Source: Alphaproteobacteria bacterium (GTDB lineage: Bacteria > Pseudomonadota > Alphaproteobacteria > ATCC43930 > CGMCC-115725). From it: a stretch of DNA of 13,828 nucleotides. Location of the stretch: the NCBI GenBank assembly GCA_030040495.1, contig JASHTP010000039.1, positions 1-13,828 on the forward strand. The letters are read 5' to 3'. The notes beneath the pieces are model-generated. The model was not told where the DNA came from. It saw only the letters and a list, made by a program, of their open reading frames with translations, and did not search any database. Shown piece after piece: positions 1 through 7,272 of this stretch (positions within the stretch are counted from its first letter, which is position 1; each line of letters opens with the position of its first letter). The translations under genes were made by a program, and so were the position numbers.

Positions 1-936
1 AATGCCGGCGCGCTCCAGGCGCTCGATCCAGGCGGATGTCGGCCGCTTCTTGAGCTCGCGCTCGATCTCGGCCTTGAGCCTGGGCTGGTGCCGGTTGCGG
101 AGATCATTGGTGCGGTATTCCGGCGCAGCGGCGAGATCGTCGCGGCCGAGCGCGTCGCAGAGCTTCTGGTAGAGTCCGTCATTGCCGGCGGCGACGATCA
201 TTGCGCCGTCCGCCGTGGCGAAGGCCTCGAAGGGGGTGATCGAGGGATGGCGCGCCCCGAGCGGGCCCGGCACCTCGCCGGTGACGGTGTAGCGCATGAT
301 CGCGTTCTCCAGCAGCGCGAGCTGGCAGTCGAACATGGCGATGTCGACCTTGGTTGCTTCGCCGGTCTTCTCGCGATGGAGGAGCGCGGCGTTGACCGCG
401 ACCGTGGTGTAGAGGCCCGCGCCGATATCGCCGATCGACATGCCGATGCGCACCGGCGGCTGGCCGGGATGGCCGGTGATGCTCATGATCCCGCCCAGCC
501 CCTGCACCACCATGTCGTAGGCGGGGTGGTTGGCGTAAGGGCCGGTATGGCCGAAGCCAGAGGCCGAGGCGTAGACGAGGCGGGGATAGCGCGCGTGGAG
601 GCTCTTCCAGCCATAGCCAAGCTTCTCCATCGTCCCCGGCCGGAAATTCTCCACGATGACGTCGGCGCGGGCGAGCAGCGCCTCGAAGACGCGCTTGTCG
701 CCCGCCGCCTTGAGGTCGAGCGCGATCGATTCCTTGCCGCGGTTGACCGAAGCGAAATAGGTCGACTTGCCCTTGACGAAGGGGCCGTATTCGCGCGCGT
801 CGTCGCCTTTGCCGGGCGGCTCGACCTTGATGATGCGCGCGCCGAGCTCGCTCATCAGGAAGGTGCAGTAAGGCCCCGCGAGGATGCGCGAGAGATCGAT
901 GACGGTGATGCCGGAAAGCGGGCCTTTGGCGGCCAT
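1..936 (-). CDS. Family III CoA-transferase (CaiB/BaiF), C-terminus cut by window edge
   Basis: The reading frame is open from an ATG at 936 to the left edge, giving 312 residues; full-length members have about 380-400, so the C-terminal fifth lies outside. The N-terminus LSGITVIDLSRILAGPYCT, then ADLGA-like SELGARIIKVEPP, VENFRPG and SASGFGHTGPY are hallmarks of the CaiB/BaiF family. Asp170 in SIGDIGAG aligns with the catalytic Asp169 of formyl-CoA transferase, which forms the aspartyl-CoA thioester. Such cytoplasmic enzymes move CoA between carboxylic acids; the substrates cannot be read from sequence. The gene lies 77 bases downstream of the GNAT gene on the same strand and may be co-transcribed. 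The family assignment is firm; the substrate is unknown. Confidence 0.92.
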   Translation of the reverse strand, partial: MAAKGPLSGITVIDLSRILAGPYCTFLMSELGARIIKVEPPGKGDDAREYGPFVKGKSTYFASVNRGKESIALDLKAAGDKRVFEALLARADVIVENFRPGTMEKLGYGWKSLHARYPRLVYASASGFGHTGPYANHPAYDMVVQGLGGIMSITGHPGQPPVRIGMSIGDIGAGLYTTVAVNAALLHREKTGEATKVDIAMFDCQLALLENAIMRYTVTGEVPGPLGARHPSITPFEAFATADGAMIVAAGNDGLYQKLCDALGRDDLAAAPEYRTNDLRNRHQPRLKAEIERELKKRPTSAWIERLERAGI

Positions 937-1013
937 GAGCGGGGAAATCCTGGCTGGTGGATCGGGCGCCGGCGTCTTAGCGCAGGCCCGCCCGGCCGAC
1001 AATCGCCGCGCCG

Positions 1014-1478
1014 TCACTTCCGCGGCGGCGTCAGGTCCATCTGATAGGTGATCCACATCGTGCGCTTCGCCTGCCGGTCATAGACGCCGCGCGCGCGGTA
1101 ATTGTCGTCGGCGGTGAGCCAGCGGACCAGCGTCCAGCCGCGCTCGCGCCCGACCGCCGCCATCGCCTCGAGCAGCCGGTCGGCGACGCGCGCGCCGCGG
1201 AACCGGGGATCGACGAAGAGATCGTCGAGGAAGCCCGCCATCGATCCCGTCAGCGGCCGCGGCATCGGGCGAAAATGGGCGAGGCCGACGACGCGCCCAT
1301 CGCGGCTGCGGGCGAGAAGCGCCTCCAGCGGATGGGCGGCATCGAGCAGCCAGCGCCACACCGTGCCGGCGATGTCGTCGTTCATCGGCATCTTGTAGAA
1401 GGTGGCGTAGCCTTCGTAGAGAAGCCGCCAGTCGGCGTAGTCCTCCGGACGCGGCGGGGCGATGGCGATCTCTTCCAT
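1014..1478 (-). CDS. GNAT family N-acetyltransferase
   Basis: A 154-residue protein if started at the ATG at 1478, beginning MEEIAIAPPRPEDYADW, the usual GNAT opening. The acetyl-CoA binding region is visible as LFVDPRFRGARVADRLLEAM, although the fourth position of the Q/R-x-x-G-x-G/A loop is Arg instead of Gly. A conserved aromatic stretch (LYEGYATFYKMP) sits near the N-terminus. The frame can be extended to an ATG at 1553, but the 25 extra residues do not look like GNAT sequence and would overlap the divergent hydrolase start, so I prefer 1478. The protein should transfer acetyl from acetyl-CoA to an amine; the substrate is unknown. It is divergent from the 1543-4341 operon with only 64 bases between starts. 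Confidence 0.85.
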   Translation of the reverse strand: MEEIAIAPPRPEDYADWRLLYEGYATFYKMPMNDDIAGTVWRWLLDAAHPLEALLARSRDGRVVGLAHFRPMPRPLTGSMAGFLDDLFVDPRFRGARVADRLLEAMAAVGRERGWTLVRWLTADDNYRARGVYDRQAKRTMWITYQMDLTPPRK

Positions 1479-1542
1479 GGCGGGCTTGATCCCTGCGGCG
1501 AGCTGGGCGATGGTCGCGCGAGCTAACACGGGATCGCGCGCC

Positions 1543-2391
1543 ATGTCCATCACTCCCCGGAGCCTCGACTGCCTCGGGCCGCACGGCTTCCATCGCCTGG
1601 CCTATTGGGAGTGGCCGGGGCCGGCGGGCGCGCGCGCGGTGGTCTGCGCCCACGGCCTGACCCGCAACGGCCGCGATTTCGACACGCTCGCCGAGGCGCT
1701 GTCGGCGCATCGCCGCGTCGTCTGCCCCGATTTTCCCGGCCGCGGCCAGAGCCCGTGGCTGAGCGACCCCGCCGACTATGGCTATTCCCTCTATCTTGCC
1801 GATATGGCGGCGCTCATCGCCCGCCTCGACGTCGAGGCCGTCGACTGGATCGGCACCTCGATGGGCGGCCTCGTCGGCATGCTGCTGGCGGCGCAGGTGG
1901 GGTCGCCGATCCGCCGCCTCGTCATCAACGATATCGGTCCCATCATCGCCAAGGAGGGGCTGGCGCGCATCGGCTCCTATGTCGGGCGCGACCCGAGCTT
2001 CCGCGATGCGGCCGAGCTCGAGGCGACGCTGCGGCTGGTCGCGGCGTCCTTCGGCCCGCTGAGCGATGCGCAATGGCGGCATCTCGCCGCCATCAGCACG
2101 CGGCAGAAGCCCGACGGCAGCCTGGGCTTTGCCTACGATCCCAGGATCGGCGACGCATTCCGCAACGCGCCCGCCGAGGACATCGATCTCTGGAGCGAAT
2201 GGGACCGGGTCGGCTGCCCGACCCTGGTGCTGCGCGGCGCGCAATCGGACCTGCTGCGCTCGGCCGACGCCGAGGCGATGACGCGCCGCGGCCCCAAGGC
2301 GCGGCTGGTCGAGTTTCCCGGCATCGGCCATGCGCCGGCGCTGATGGAAGAGGACCAGATCGCCGTCATCCGCGACTTCCTCCTTGGCTGA
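1543..2391 (+). CDS. Alpha/beta fold hydrolase
   Basis: A 282-residue alpha/beta hydrolase. The oxyanion-hole HG is at residues 37-38 (CAHGLTRNG), the nucleophile elbow GTSMGG places Ser106, Asp236 sits in RGAQSDLL and His263 in GIGHAP, so the Ser-Asp-His triad is complete. DFPGRGQS (about 63-70) is the usual strand-4 motif. There is no signal peptide, so it should act in the cytoplasm on an ester or similar bond; the substrate is not predictable. I chose the ATG at 1543 because MSITPRSLDC leads straight into the fold; the frame is open back to 1462, but that stretch is antisense to the GNAT gene. Its end overlaps the next gene by 8 bases, suggesting translational coupling. Confidence 0.9.
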   Translation: MSITPRSLDCLGPHGFHRLAYWEWPGPAGARAVVCAHGLTRNGRDFDTLAEALSAHRRVVCPDFPGRGQSPWLSDPADYGYSLYLADMAALIARLDVEAVDWIGTSMGGLVGMLLAAQVGSPIRRLVINDIGPIIAKEGLARIGSYVGRDPSFRDAAELEATLRLVAASFGPLSDAQWRHLAAISTRQKPDGSLGFAYDPRIGDAFRNAPAEDIDLWSEWDRVGCPTLVLRGAQSDLLRSADAEAMTRRGPKARLVEFPGIGHAPALMEEDQIAVIRDFLLG

Positions 2392-3307
2392 GGACGCGGG
2401 GTCGGCCGGCGGCGTCACCGGCTATCTTGCGCCCGAGGGCTTCGTCGCCGAGCTTCTCGCCGAGCTCGGGCCCGAGGTGAGCGCCGTGCTCGGCCGGCTG
2501 GTGCTGGCGCCGGGCCCGCCGCGCCCCGCCGCCTGGGTCGCCAATCTCTGGCATGAGCCGCAGCGCATCGCCATCGCCTCGATCGGCGACGCCGCGCGGA
2601 AGCTGCGCGCGATCCAGCGCAACTGGGCGCTCTATTCGCGCGCCCATCACCGGCGCGCCGCGCTCATCGCCGAGCAGCTGCCCAAGGTCTCGGCGAAGCC
2701 GCTGGTCTTCGGCAGCCCGGCGCCGACCGCGCCGCTCGGTTCCTGGACGCTCATCGATCCCGGCACCGTGCTGGCGGCGCCGCGCTGCTCGAGCCCCTTT
2801 CCCAACGGCGAGATCAGCTTCGTCGAGGACCGCGCGGCGCCGCCGAGCCGGGCCTATCTGAAGCTCTGGGAGCTCTTCACGCTCAGCGGCGAGAAGCCGT
2901 CGCCGGGCGAGCTCTGCCTCGATCTCGGCAGCAGTCCCGGCGGCTGGACCTGGGTGCTGCAGAGCCTCGGCGCGCGGGTGATCAGCGTCGACAAGGCGCC
3001 GCTCGACCCGCGCATCGCCGCGCTGCCCGGCGTCGAGGTGCGGCGGGAAAGCGCCTTTGCGCTGGAGCCGCAGGCGCTCGGCGGGATAGACTGGTTGTTC
3101 TCGGACGTTGTCTGTTATCCCCGCCGCCTTCTCGCGCTCGTCGAGCGCTGGCTCGCGGCCGGGACATGTCGCCGGTTCGTCTGCACGCTCAAGTTCCAGG
3201 GACCTACCGACCATGACACAGCCCGACGTTTTGCCGCCATCCCCGGCTCACGCCTGCTCCACCTCCACCACAACAAGCACGAGTTGACATGGATACGCAC
3301 GGGCTGA
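2384..3307 (+). CDS. RlmM-like (FtsJ-type) SAM-dependent RNA 2'-O-methyltransferase
   Basis: A 307-residue protein with a C-terminal FtsJ Rossmann domain. The SAM-binding motif is LDLGSSPGGWTW (179-190). The K-D-K-E tetrad of 2'-O-methyltransferases is complete: Lys160 in SRAYLKLWE, Asp241 in FSDVVCYP, Lys270 in CTLKFQG and Glu300 in NKHELTW. These local motifs resemble RlmM, which methylates C2498 of 23S rRNA in E. coli, although the N-terminal part (about 150 residues) is shorter than in RlmM, so the exact target is an inference. The start is TTG at 2384, inside the end of the upstream gene, with no clear Shine-Dalgarno site; no ATG or GTG lies before the conserved GYLAPEGF segment. Its 3' end overlaps the next gene by 19 bases. 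Confidence 0.88.
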   Translation: MAEDAGSAGGVTGYLAPEGFVAELLAELGPEVSAVLGRLVLAPGPPRPAAWVANLWHEPQRIAIASIGDAARKLRAIQRNWALYSRAHHRRAALIAEQLPKVSAKPLVFGSPAPTAPLGSWTLIDPGTVLAAPRCSSPFPNGEISFVEDRAAPPSRAYLKLWELFTLSGEKPSPGELCLDLGSSPGGWTWVLQSLGARVISVDKAPLDPRIAALPGVEVRRESAFALEPQALGGIDWLFSDVVCYPRRLLALVERWLAAGTCRRFVCTLKFQGPTDHDTARRFAAIPGSRLLHLHHNKHELTWIRTG

Positions 3308-4341
3308 GCCGCGCCCCGGCGCCGGACGCCGCGGTCTTCCCGCCCTTCGTCGCGCGGGCGCCGTGGTGGGGCGGCGATCTCCAGACGCTGCGCAGCGTGC
3401 TGATCCGCCGCCACGCCACGCTCGCCGAATATCCGGTCGAGCGCCTGGCCTTGCCGCTCGACGACGGCAGCGGCGACCGGCTGCTGGCGGTGTTGAACCG
3501 TCCTGCGCGGGAGGCGGAGCCGGCGCGTCCACTGGTGATTCTGGTGCACGGCCTCACCGGCTTGGAGGACAGCTTCTATCTGCGCAACAGCGCGGCGCAT
3601 CTGCTGGCGCTGGGATTTCCGGTGCTGCGCCTCAATCTGCGCGGCGCCGGCCCGTCGCGGCCCTATTGCCGTTTCCAGTACCATGCTGGGCGCAGCGAGG
3701 ATTTCGCCGCGGCGCTGGCGGCGCTGCCGCCGCCGCTGACCGCCGCCGGCATGGTCGCCGTCGGCTATTCGCTCGGCGGCAACATGCTGCTGAAATATCT
3801 CGGCGAAGGCGGCGCCGCGGTGCCGCTCCGGGCGGCGGTCTCGGTGTCGGCGCCGCTCGATCTCGCCGCCACTTCGCGCTGGATGATGCGCCGGCGCAAT
3901 GCGCTTTATCAGGGCTACCTGCTGCGCGCGATGCGGCGCGAGGCGCTGGCGCCCGGCGCCGAGCTCAGCGCCGACGAGCGCGGGGTCATCCGCGACGCGC
4001 GCAGCATCTGGGAATTCGACCATCGCTTCAGCGCGCCGCGCAACGGCTTCGCCGGCGCCGAGGATTATTACGAGCGCAACACGGCGCGGCGCTTCCTCGA
4101 CGGCATCGCCGTGCCGACCCTGGTCATCTATGCGTTGGACGATCCCTGGATTCCGGCGCCGGCCTATCTCGCCCGTGATTGGCGCCGCAACCCGAATCTG
4201 GTGCCGCTGCTGCCGCCGAGCGGCGGCCATGTGGGATTCCAGGGCAGCGACCCGCGCGCCGCCTGGCACGATCGCTGTATCGCGCGGTTCCTGCCGGCGG
4301 TCGCGCCGGAAGGGCGGCCGCAGCGAGAGCGTGAGCAATGA
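3289..4341 (+). CDS. YheT-family alpha/beta hydrolase
   Basis: A 350-residue member of the YheT (old UPF0017) hydrolase family, at the family's usual length. The N-terminus PWWGGDLQTLRS (26-36) is typical of this group. Also present are VHGLTGLEDSFY (oxyanion loop, 86-97), GYSLGGN with nucleophile Ser161, YALDDPWIP with Asp284 or Asp285, and GGHVGF with His314. No signal peptide is visible. Bacterial members are described as putative esterases with poorly known substrates. It overlaps the methyltransferase by 19 bases and is the last gene of a tight three-gene operon. Downstream is a convergent 95-base gap to hemB. Confidence 0.9.
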   Translation: MDTHGLSRAPAPDAAVFPPFVARAPWWGGDLQTLRSVLIRRHATLAEYPVERLALPLDDGSGDRLLAVLNRPAREAEPARPLVILVHGLTGLEDSFYLRNSAAHLLALGFPVLRLNLRGAGPSRPYCRFQYHAGRSEDFAAALAALPPPLTAAGMVAVGYSLGGNMLLKYLGEGGAAVPLRAAVSVSAPLDLAATSRWMMRRRNALYQGYLLRAMRREALAPGAELSADERGVIRDARSIWEFDHRFSAPRNGFAGAEDYYERNTARRFLDGIAVPTLVIYALDDPWIPAPAYLARDWRRNPNLVPLLPPSGGHVGFQGSDPRAAWHDRCIARFLPAVAPEGRPQREREQ

Positions 4342-4436
4342 GCCGGACCGCGCGCTGCGCGCTCACTTCCAAGTGCCCATCTCGGTAAGAGTCTTCATTT
4401 AGAATCAGAAGTTAGACGGGCGTTTCTAAGGTGCCG
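4342..4436. other. Convergent intergenic gap between YheT-type gene and hemB
   Basis: This 95-base stretch separates two convergent stop codons. It is visibly less GC-rich than its surroundings in its second half (about 4381-4430). It holds only short inverted repeats, such as CACTT-CC-AAGTG at 4364-4375 and GCGC repeats near 4350-4362. None is followed by a T-run, so no convincing intrinsic terminator can be named on either strand. Confidence 0.5.
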
Positions 4437-5450
4437 TCAGCCGGCCTTGAGGCGCTTTGCGGCATCGACCGCGGAATAGGTCAGGATGCCGTCGGCGCCG
4501 GCGCGCTTGAAGCAGAGGAGGGTCTCGAGGATCACCGAGGGGTCGAGCCAGCCGCGTTCGACCGCGCCGGTCAGCATCGAATATTCGCCGCTCACCTGAT
4601 AGGCGAAGGTCGGGACGCCGAAACGGTCCTTCACCCGGCGCAGGATGTCTAGATAGGGCAGGCCCGGCTTCACCATCACCATGTCGGCGCCTTCGGCGAG
4701 ATCGAGCGCCACCTCGCGCAGCGCCTCGTCGCTGTTGGCAGGGTCCATCTGGTAGCTGCGCTTGTCGGCCTTGCCGAGCGAGGATTTGGAGCCGATGGCA
4801 TCGCGAAACGGGCCGTAGAAGGCCGAGGCGTATTTCGCCGCATAGGACATGATGCGCACCTGCTCGAAGCCCTTGGCATCGAGCGCGTCGCGGATGGCGC
4901 CGACCCTTCCGTCCATCATGTCCGACGGGGCGATCACGTCGCAGCCGGCCTCGGCCTGCACCAGCGCCTGGCGGCATAGGATCTCGACCGTCTCGTCATT
5001 GGCGACATGGCCCTGGCGCAGCACCCCGTCATGGCCGTGGGTGGTGAAGGGGTCGAGCGCCACGTCGCAGAGCAGGCCGAGCCCGGGCAGGGCCGCTTTG
5101 ACCGCGCGCACCGCGCGGCAGACCAGATTTTCGGGATTGACCGCCTCTTCGCCGTCGGGCGTCTTCCGCTCGACGGGGGTCGCCGGGAAGATGGCGATGA
5201 CGGGAATGCCCAGGCTCTGCGCCGCGCCGGCGGCGTCGACCAGCGCCGGAATCGACAAGCGGTCGACCCCCGGCATGGACGGAATCGGTGCGTGCGCCGC
5301 CTTCTCGTCATGGACGAAGACCGGCCAGATGAGATCGGCGGCGGTCAGCACGTTCTCCGAGACGAGGCGGCGCGACCAGTCGTCCCGCCGGTTGCGGCGG
5401 AGCCGGATGCGGGGGTAGGCGCCGAGCGGCTGGGACGGCGGACGGGTCAC
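4437..5450 (-). CDS. hemB: Delta-aminolevulinic acid dehydratase (porphobilinogen synthase)
   Basis: HemB condenses two 5-aminolevulinate molecules into porphobilinogen, the second step of cytoplasmic tetrapyrrole synthesis. From the GTG at 5450 the protein is 337 residues, as expected. Lys261 in MVKPGLPYLD is the Schiff-base lysine and Lys206 in SYAAKYASAFYGPFRDA is the second active-site lysine. The cysteine triad of zinc enzymes is replaced by Ala131, Asp133 and Asp141 (DVALDPFTTHGHDG), so this is the zinc-independent, magnesium-using type. The GTG has a GAGG 8 bases upstream and lies about 30 bases after a strong promoter. A longer frame to 5663 would begin upstream of that promoter and overlap the divergent LLM gene, so it is rejected. 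Confidence 0.97.
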   Translation of the reverse strand: MTRPPSQPLGAYPRIRLRRNRRDDWSRRLVSENVLTAADLIWPVFVHDEKAAHAPIPSMPGVDRLSIPALVDAAGAAQSLGIPVIAIFPATPVERKTPDGEEAVNPENLVCRAVRAVKAALPGLGLLCDVALDPFTTHGHDGVLRQGHVANDETVEILCRQALVQAEAGCDVIAPSDMMDGRVGAIRDALDAKGFEQVRIMSYAAKYASAFYGPFRDAIGSKSSLGKADKRSYQMDPANSDEALREVALDLAEGADMVMVKPGLPYLDILRRVKDRFGVPTFAYQVSGEYSMLTGAVERGWLDPSVILETLLCFKRAGADGILTYSAVDAAKRLKAG

Positions 5451-5485
5451 GGGACGGGCCTCGCGGCGGAACGGAACGTGGCCGG

Positions 5486-5514
5486 ATGATAGGCTCGGGC
5501 CGCAAGGGTGACAA
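5486..5514 (-). promoter_or_regulatory. hemB sigma70-like promoter
   Basis: Read on the minus strand, the -35 box is TTGTCA (5514-5509) and the -10 box is TATCAT (5491-5486), with a 17-base spacer. Each box differs from consensus at one position. The expected start of transcription is near 5479, leaving a leader of about 30 bases to the GTG at 5450. Confidence 0.7.
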
Positions 5515-5527
5515 CCGCGGGCGAGCG

Positions 5528-5556
5528 TTGTCGACCGCGAGGATCGCGGGCAGAAT
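5528..5556 (+). promoter_or_regulatory. Promoter candidate for LLM monooxygenase with internal inverted repeat
   Basis: TTGTCG (5528-5533) and CAGAAT (5551-5556) are separated by 17 bases; each matches consensus at four of six positions. Inside the spacer lies a perfect inverted repeat, CCGCGA-GGA-TCGCGG (5535-5549), placed where a repressor could block RNA polymerase. The -35 box is 13 bases from the hemB -35 box, so the two promoters stand back to back. In this GC-rich DNA the repeat could be chance. Confidence 0.4.
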
Positions 5557-5610
5557 GCCGCGGCCGGGGCGGCGACTCCGGGACCAGCGAGCAACGGGAG
5601 CACACCGCCC

Positions 5611-6795
5611 ATGGCCGATCCCCTTCTGCGCAGCGGCATCTTTCTCGCGCCGTTCCATCCCACCGAGGAGGATCCGACGCTGGCGATCCGCCGCGACCTC
5701 GAGCTGGTGGAATGGCTCGACCGGCTCGGCTACGAGGAGGCGTGGATCGGCGAGCACCATTCGGCGGGGTTCGAGATCATCTCCTCGCCCGAGGTGTTCA
5801 TCGCCGCCGCGGCGGAGCGAACCAAGCGCATCAAGCTCGGCACCGGCGTCGTCTCGCTGCCCTATCACAACCCGCTGATGACGGCGAACCGCATCGTCCA
5901 GCTCGACCACATGACCATGGGGCGGGTCATGTTCGGCGCCGGGCCGGGCCTCCTCACCTCGGACGCGATGATGCTCGGCATCGAGCCGATCAAGCAGCGC
6001 GACCGCATGATGGAGGCGCTCGACGTCATCCTGCGGCTCTTCCGCGGCGAGACCGTGACCGAGACCACCGACTGGTACACGCTGAAGGGCGCGAAGCTGC
6101 ATTTGCTGCCCTTCACCCGGCCCTATCCGGAGGTCTGCGTCGCCAGCACGGTGACGCCCTCGGGTGGGCGTGCCGCCGGCCGCTACGATCTCGGCATGCT
6201 CTGCGTCGCCGCGACCCAGCCCGACGGGTTCGACGCGCTCGCCGTCAACTGGAAGCTGGCGCAGGAGATCGCCGCCGAGCAGGGCCGCACCATGGATCCG
6301 GCGCGGCTCAGGCTCGTCGGCCCCATGCACATCGCCGAGACGCGCGAGGAGGCGATGCGCAACGCGCGCTTCGGCTTCTACAAATGGTTCGACTATTTCC
6401 AGCGCATCAACCCGGCGCGCTTCGCCAGCCTGCCCAAGGGCGATCCGCTGGAGATCCTGGTCGCCGCCGGCGGCGTCGTCTGCGGCACGCCCGAGGACGC
6501 GATCAAGCAGATCGACCGGCTCTACGCCAAGCAAGGCGAGTTCGGCGCCTTCCTGCAGCTCGCGCACAACTGGGCCAATTGGGACGCGACGAAGAAATCC
6601 TACGAGCTCTATGCGCGCTACGTCGTGCCGCATTTTCGCAAGGCCAACACCCACCGCGTCCAGTCGCTGGAATGGACGACGGCGCACAATCAGGAGCTGC
6701 TGGCGATGAGCCAGGCGGCGCAGCAGGCCATGTTCGCCAAGCACAAGGCCGAACAGGAAGAGAAGAAGCGGGCGAAGGGCAGGGCAGCGGAGTAG
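5611..6795 (+). CDS. LLM-class flavin-dependent monooxygenase (luciferase-like, limonene-monooxygenase-like)
   Basis: A 394-residue member of the bacterial luciferase-like superfamily. It begins GIFLAPFHPTEEDPTLAIRR and contains EEAWIGEHHSAGFEI (about 42-56), RIKLGTGVVSLPYHNPL (73-89), QLDHMTMGRVMFGAGPG (97-113) and the later VASTVTPSGGRAAG. These match the group often annotated as limonene 1,2-monooxygenase-like. Such enzymes use reduced flavin from a partner reductase and O2 to oxidise an organic substrate; no reductase gene lies nearby, and the substrate is unknown. The ATG at 5611 has GGGAG about 9 bases upstream. The C-terminus is a highly charged Lys/Glu-rich tail (about 375-394). It is divergent from hemB and ends at a strong hairpin, so it is probably monocistronic. 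Confidence 0.88.
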   Translation: MADPLLRSGIFLAPFHPTEEDPTLAIRRDLELVEWLDRLGYEEAWIGEHHSAGFEIISSPEVFIAAAAERTKRIKLGTGVVSLPYHNPLMTANRIVQLDHMTMGRVMFGAGPGLLTSDAMMLGIEPIKQRDRMMEALDVILRLFRGETVTETTDWYTLKGAKLHLLPFTRPYPEVCVASTVTPSGGRAAGRYDLGMLCVAATQPDGFDALAVNWKLAQEIAAEQGRTMDPARLRLVGPMHIAETREEAMRNARFGFYKWFDYFQRINPARFASLPKGDPLEILVAAGGVVCGTPEDAIKQIDRLYAKQGEFGAFLQLAHNWANWDATKKSYELYARYVVPHFRKANTHRVQSLEWTTAHNQELLAMSQAAQQAMFAKHKAEQEEKKRAKGRAAE

Positions 6796-6824
6796 CGGCG
6801 AACGCACGAAATGCGTTCGTCCGC
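6795..6824 (+). terminator. Strong hairpin at the LLM stop codon, possible terminator
   Basis: A perfect 8-bp stem (6799-6806 with 6812-6819, loop CGAAA) extends by GCGG/CCGC (6795-6798 with 6821-6824) across one bulged T. It starts in the TAG stop. No T-run follows, so it may act with Rho or protect the mRNA end more than terminate by itself. Confidence 0.45.
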
Positions 6825-6835
6825 GGCGGGCGGCA

Positions 6836-6855
6836 GCGGTTGCTCTTGCAACCGC
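6836..6855 (+). repeat. Perfect hairpin in LLM-ACAD intergenic region
   Basis: GCGGTTGC (6836-6843) and GCAACCGC (6848-6855) form a perfect 8-bp stem with a TCTT loop, 11 bases after the hairpin at the LLM stop codon. A weaker CCGCGC/GCGCGG stem follows near 6862-6880. There is no T-run. It may belong to a palindromic intergenic repeat. Confidence 0.4.
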
Positions 6856-6914
6856 GAAAGCCCGCGCAGTGCGCGCGGCGCACAGCCGGCGCCGCCCTCG
6901 CCTCACCCCGACAC

Positions 6915-6937
6915 TCTCCGCCCCATCCGGGCGGAGA
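6915..6937 (+). repeat. Perfect 9-bp palindrome resembling a dispersed intergenic element
   Basis: TCTCCGCCC (6915-6923) pairs perfectly with GGGCGGAGA (6929-6937) around a CATCC loop. It is preceded by CCTCACCCCGACAC (6901-6914). This layout, a pyrimidine-rich CCTCACCC lead then a palindromic GC stem, resembles REP-like elements scattered through alphaproteobacterial genomes. Copy number cannot be judged from one window. Confidence 0.4.
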
Positions 6938-6971
6938 TGGAGGTCGAGGTTGCGCGCGAGCTTGAGCCCGC

Positions 6972-6977
6972 TATCAT
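6972..6977 (+). promoter_or_regulatory. Possible -10 box of valine operon
   Basis: TATCAT lies only 11 bases before the ATG at 6988 and is the same hexamer as the hemB -10 box. A weak TTGCGC (6950-6955) sits 16 bases upstream of it. If it is used, the transcript would start only a few bases before the ATG, giving an almost leaderless mRNA; no Shine-Dalgarno site is visible there. Confidence 0.35.
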
Positions 6978-6987
6978 CCCTCGCGCC

Positions 6988-7272
6988 ATGGATTTCTCCC
7001 TTTCCGAGGAGCAGCGCGCGATCCGGGAGACGGCGCGCGACTTCGCCGAGCGCGAGTTCCGTCCGTTTGCCGCGCGTTGGGACGAGGAGTGTGTCTTCCC
7101 GGTGGACGCGCTGCGCCAGGCCGCGGCGCTGGGTTTTGCCGGGATCTATGTGCGCGAGGATGTCGGCGGCTCCGGCCTTTCGCGCTTCGACGCCGCGCTG
7201 ATCTTCGAGGAGCTTTCGACCGGCTGCGTCTCGACCTCGGCCTACCTCTCGATCCACAACATGGCGGCGTGA
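6988..7272 (+). CDS. N-terminal fragment of the interrupted acyl-CoA dehydrogenase
   Basis: A 94-residue piece from ATG 6988 (MDFSLSEEQRAIRETARDFA) to the premature TGA. It covers most of the N-terminal helical domain, including the EDVGGSGLSRFDAALIFEEL segment, but no FAD-binding beta domain and no catalytic residue, so it cannot be active alone. The frame is open upstream to 6811, but that part runs through the hairpin cluster and has no family similarity. Confidence 0.5.
   Translation: MDFSLSEEQRAIRETARDFAEREFRPFAARWDEECVFPVDALRQAAALGFAGIYVREDVGGSGLSRFDAALIFEELSTGCVSTSAYLSIHNMAA

Noticed and set aside
88..1044. Plus-strand open frame of 318 codons
   Set aside because: It is antisense to the CoA-transferase, whose minus-strand frame carries clear family motifs throughout.
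5451..5663. 71-residue N-terminal extension of HemB
   Set aside because: It would begin upstream of a near-consensus hemB promoter and overlap the divergent LLM start. The GTG at 5450 has a good ribosome-binding site and gives the normal length.
7270..7272. TGA as selenocysteine or as a reassigned Trp codon
   Set aside because: The family has Trp, not Cys or Sec, here and I see no convincing downstream SECIS-like hairpin. Most genes in the window end with TGA, so genome-wide reassignment is excluded.
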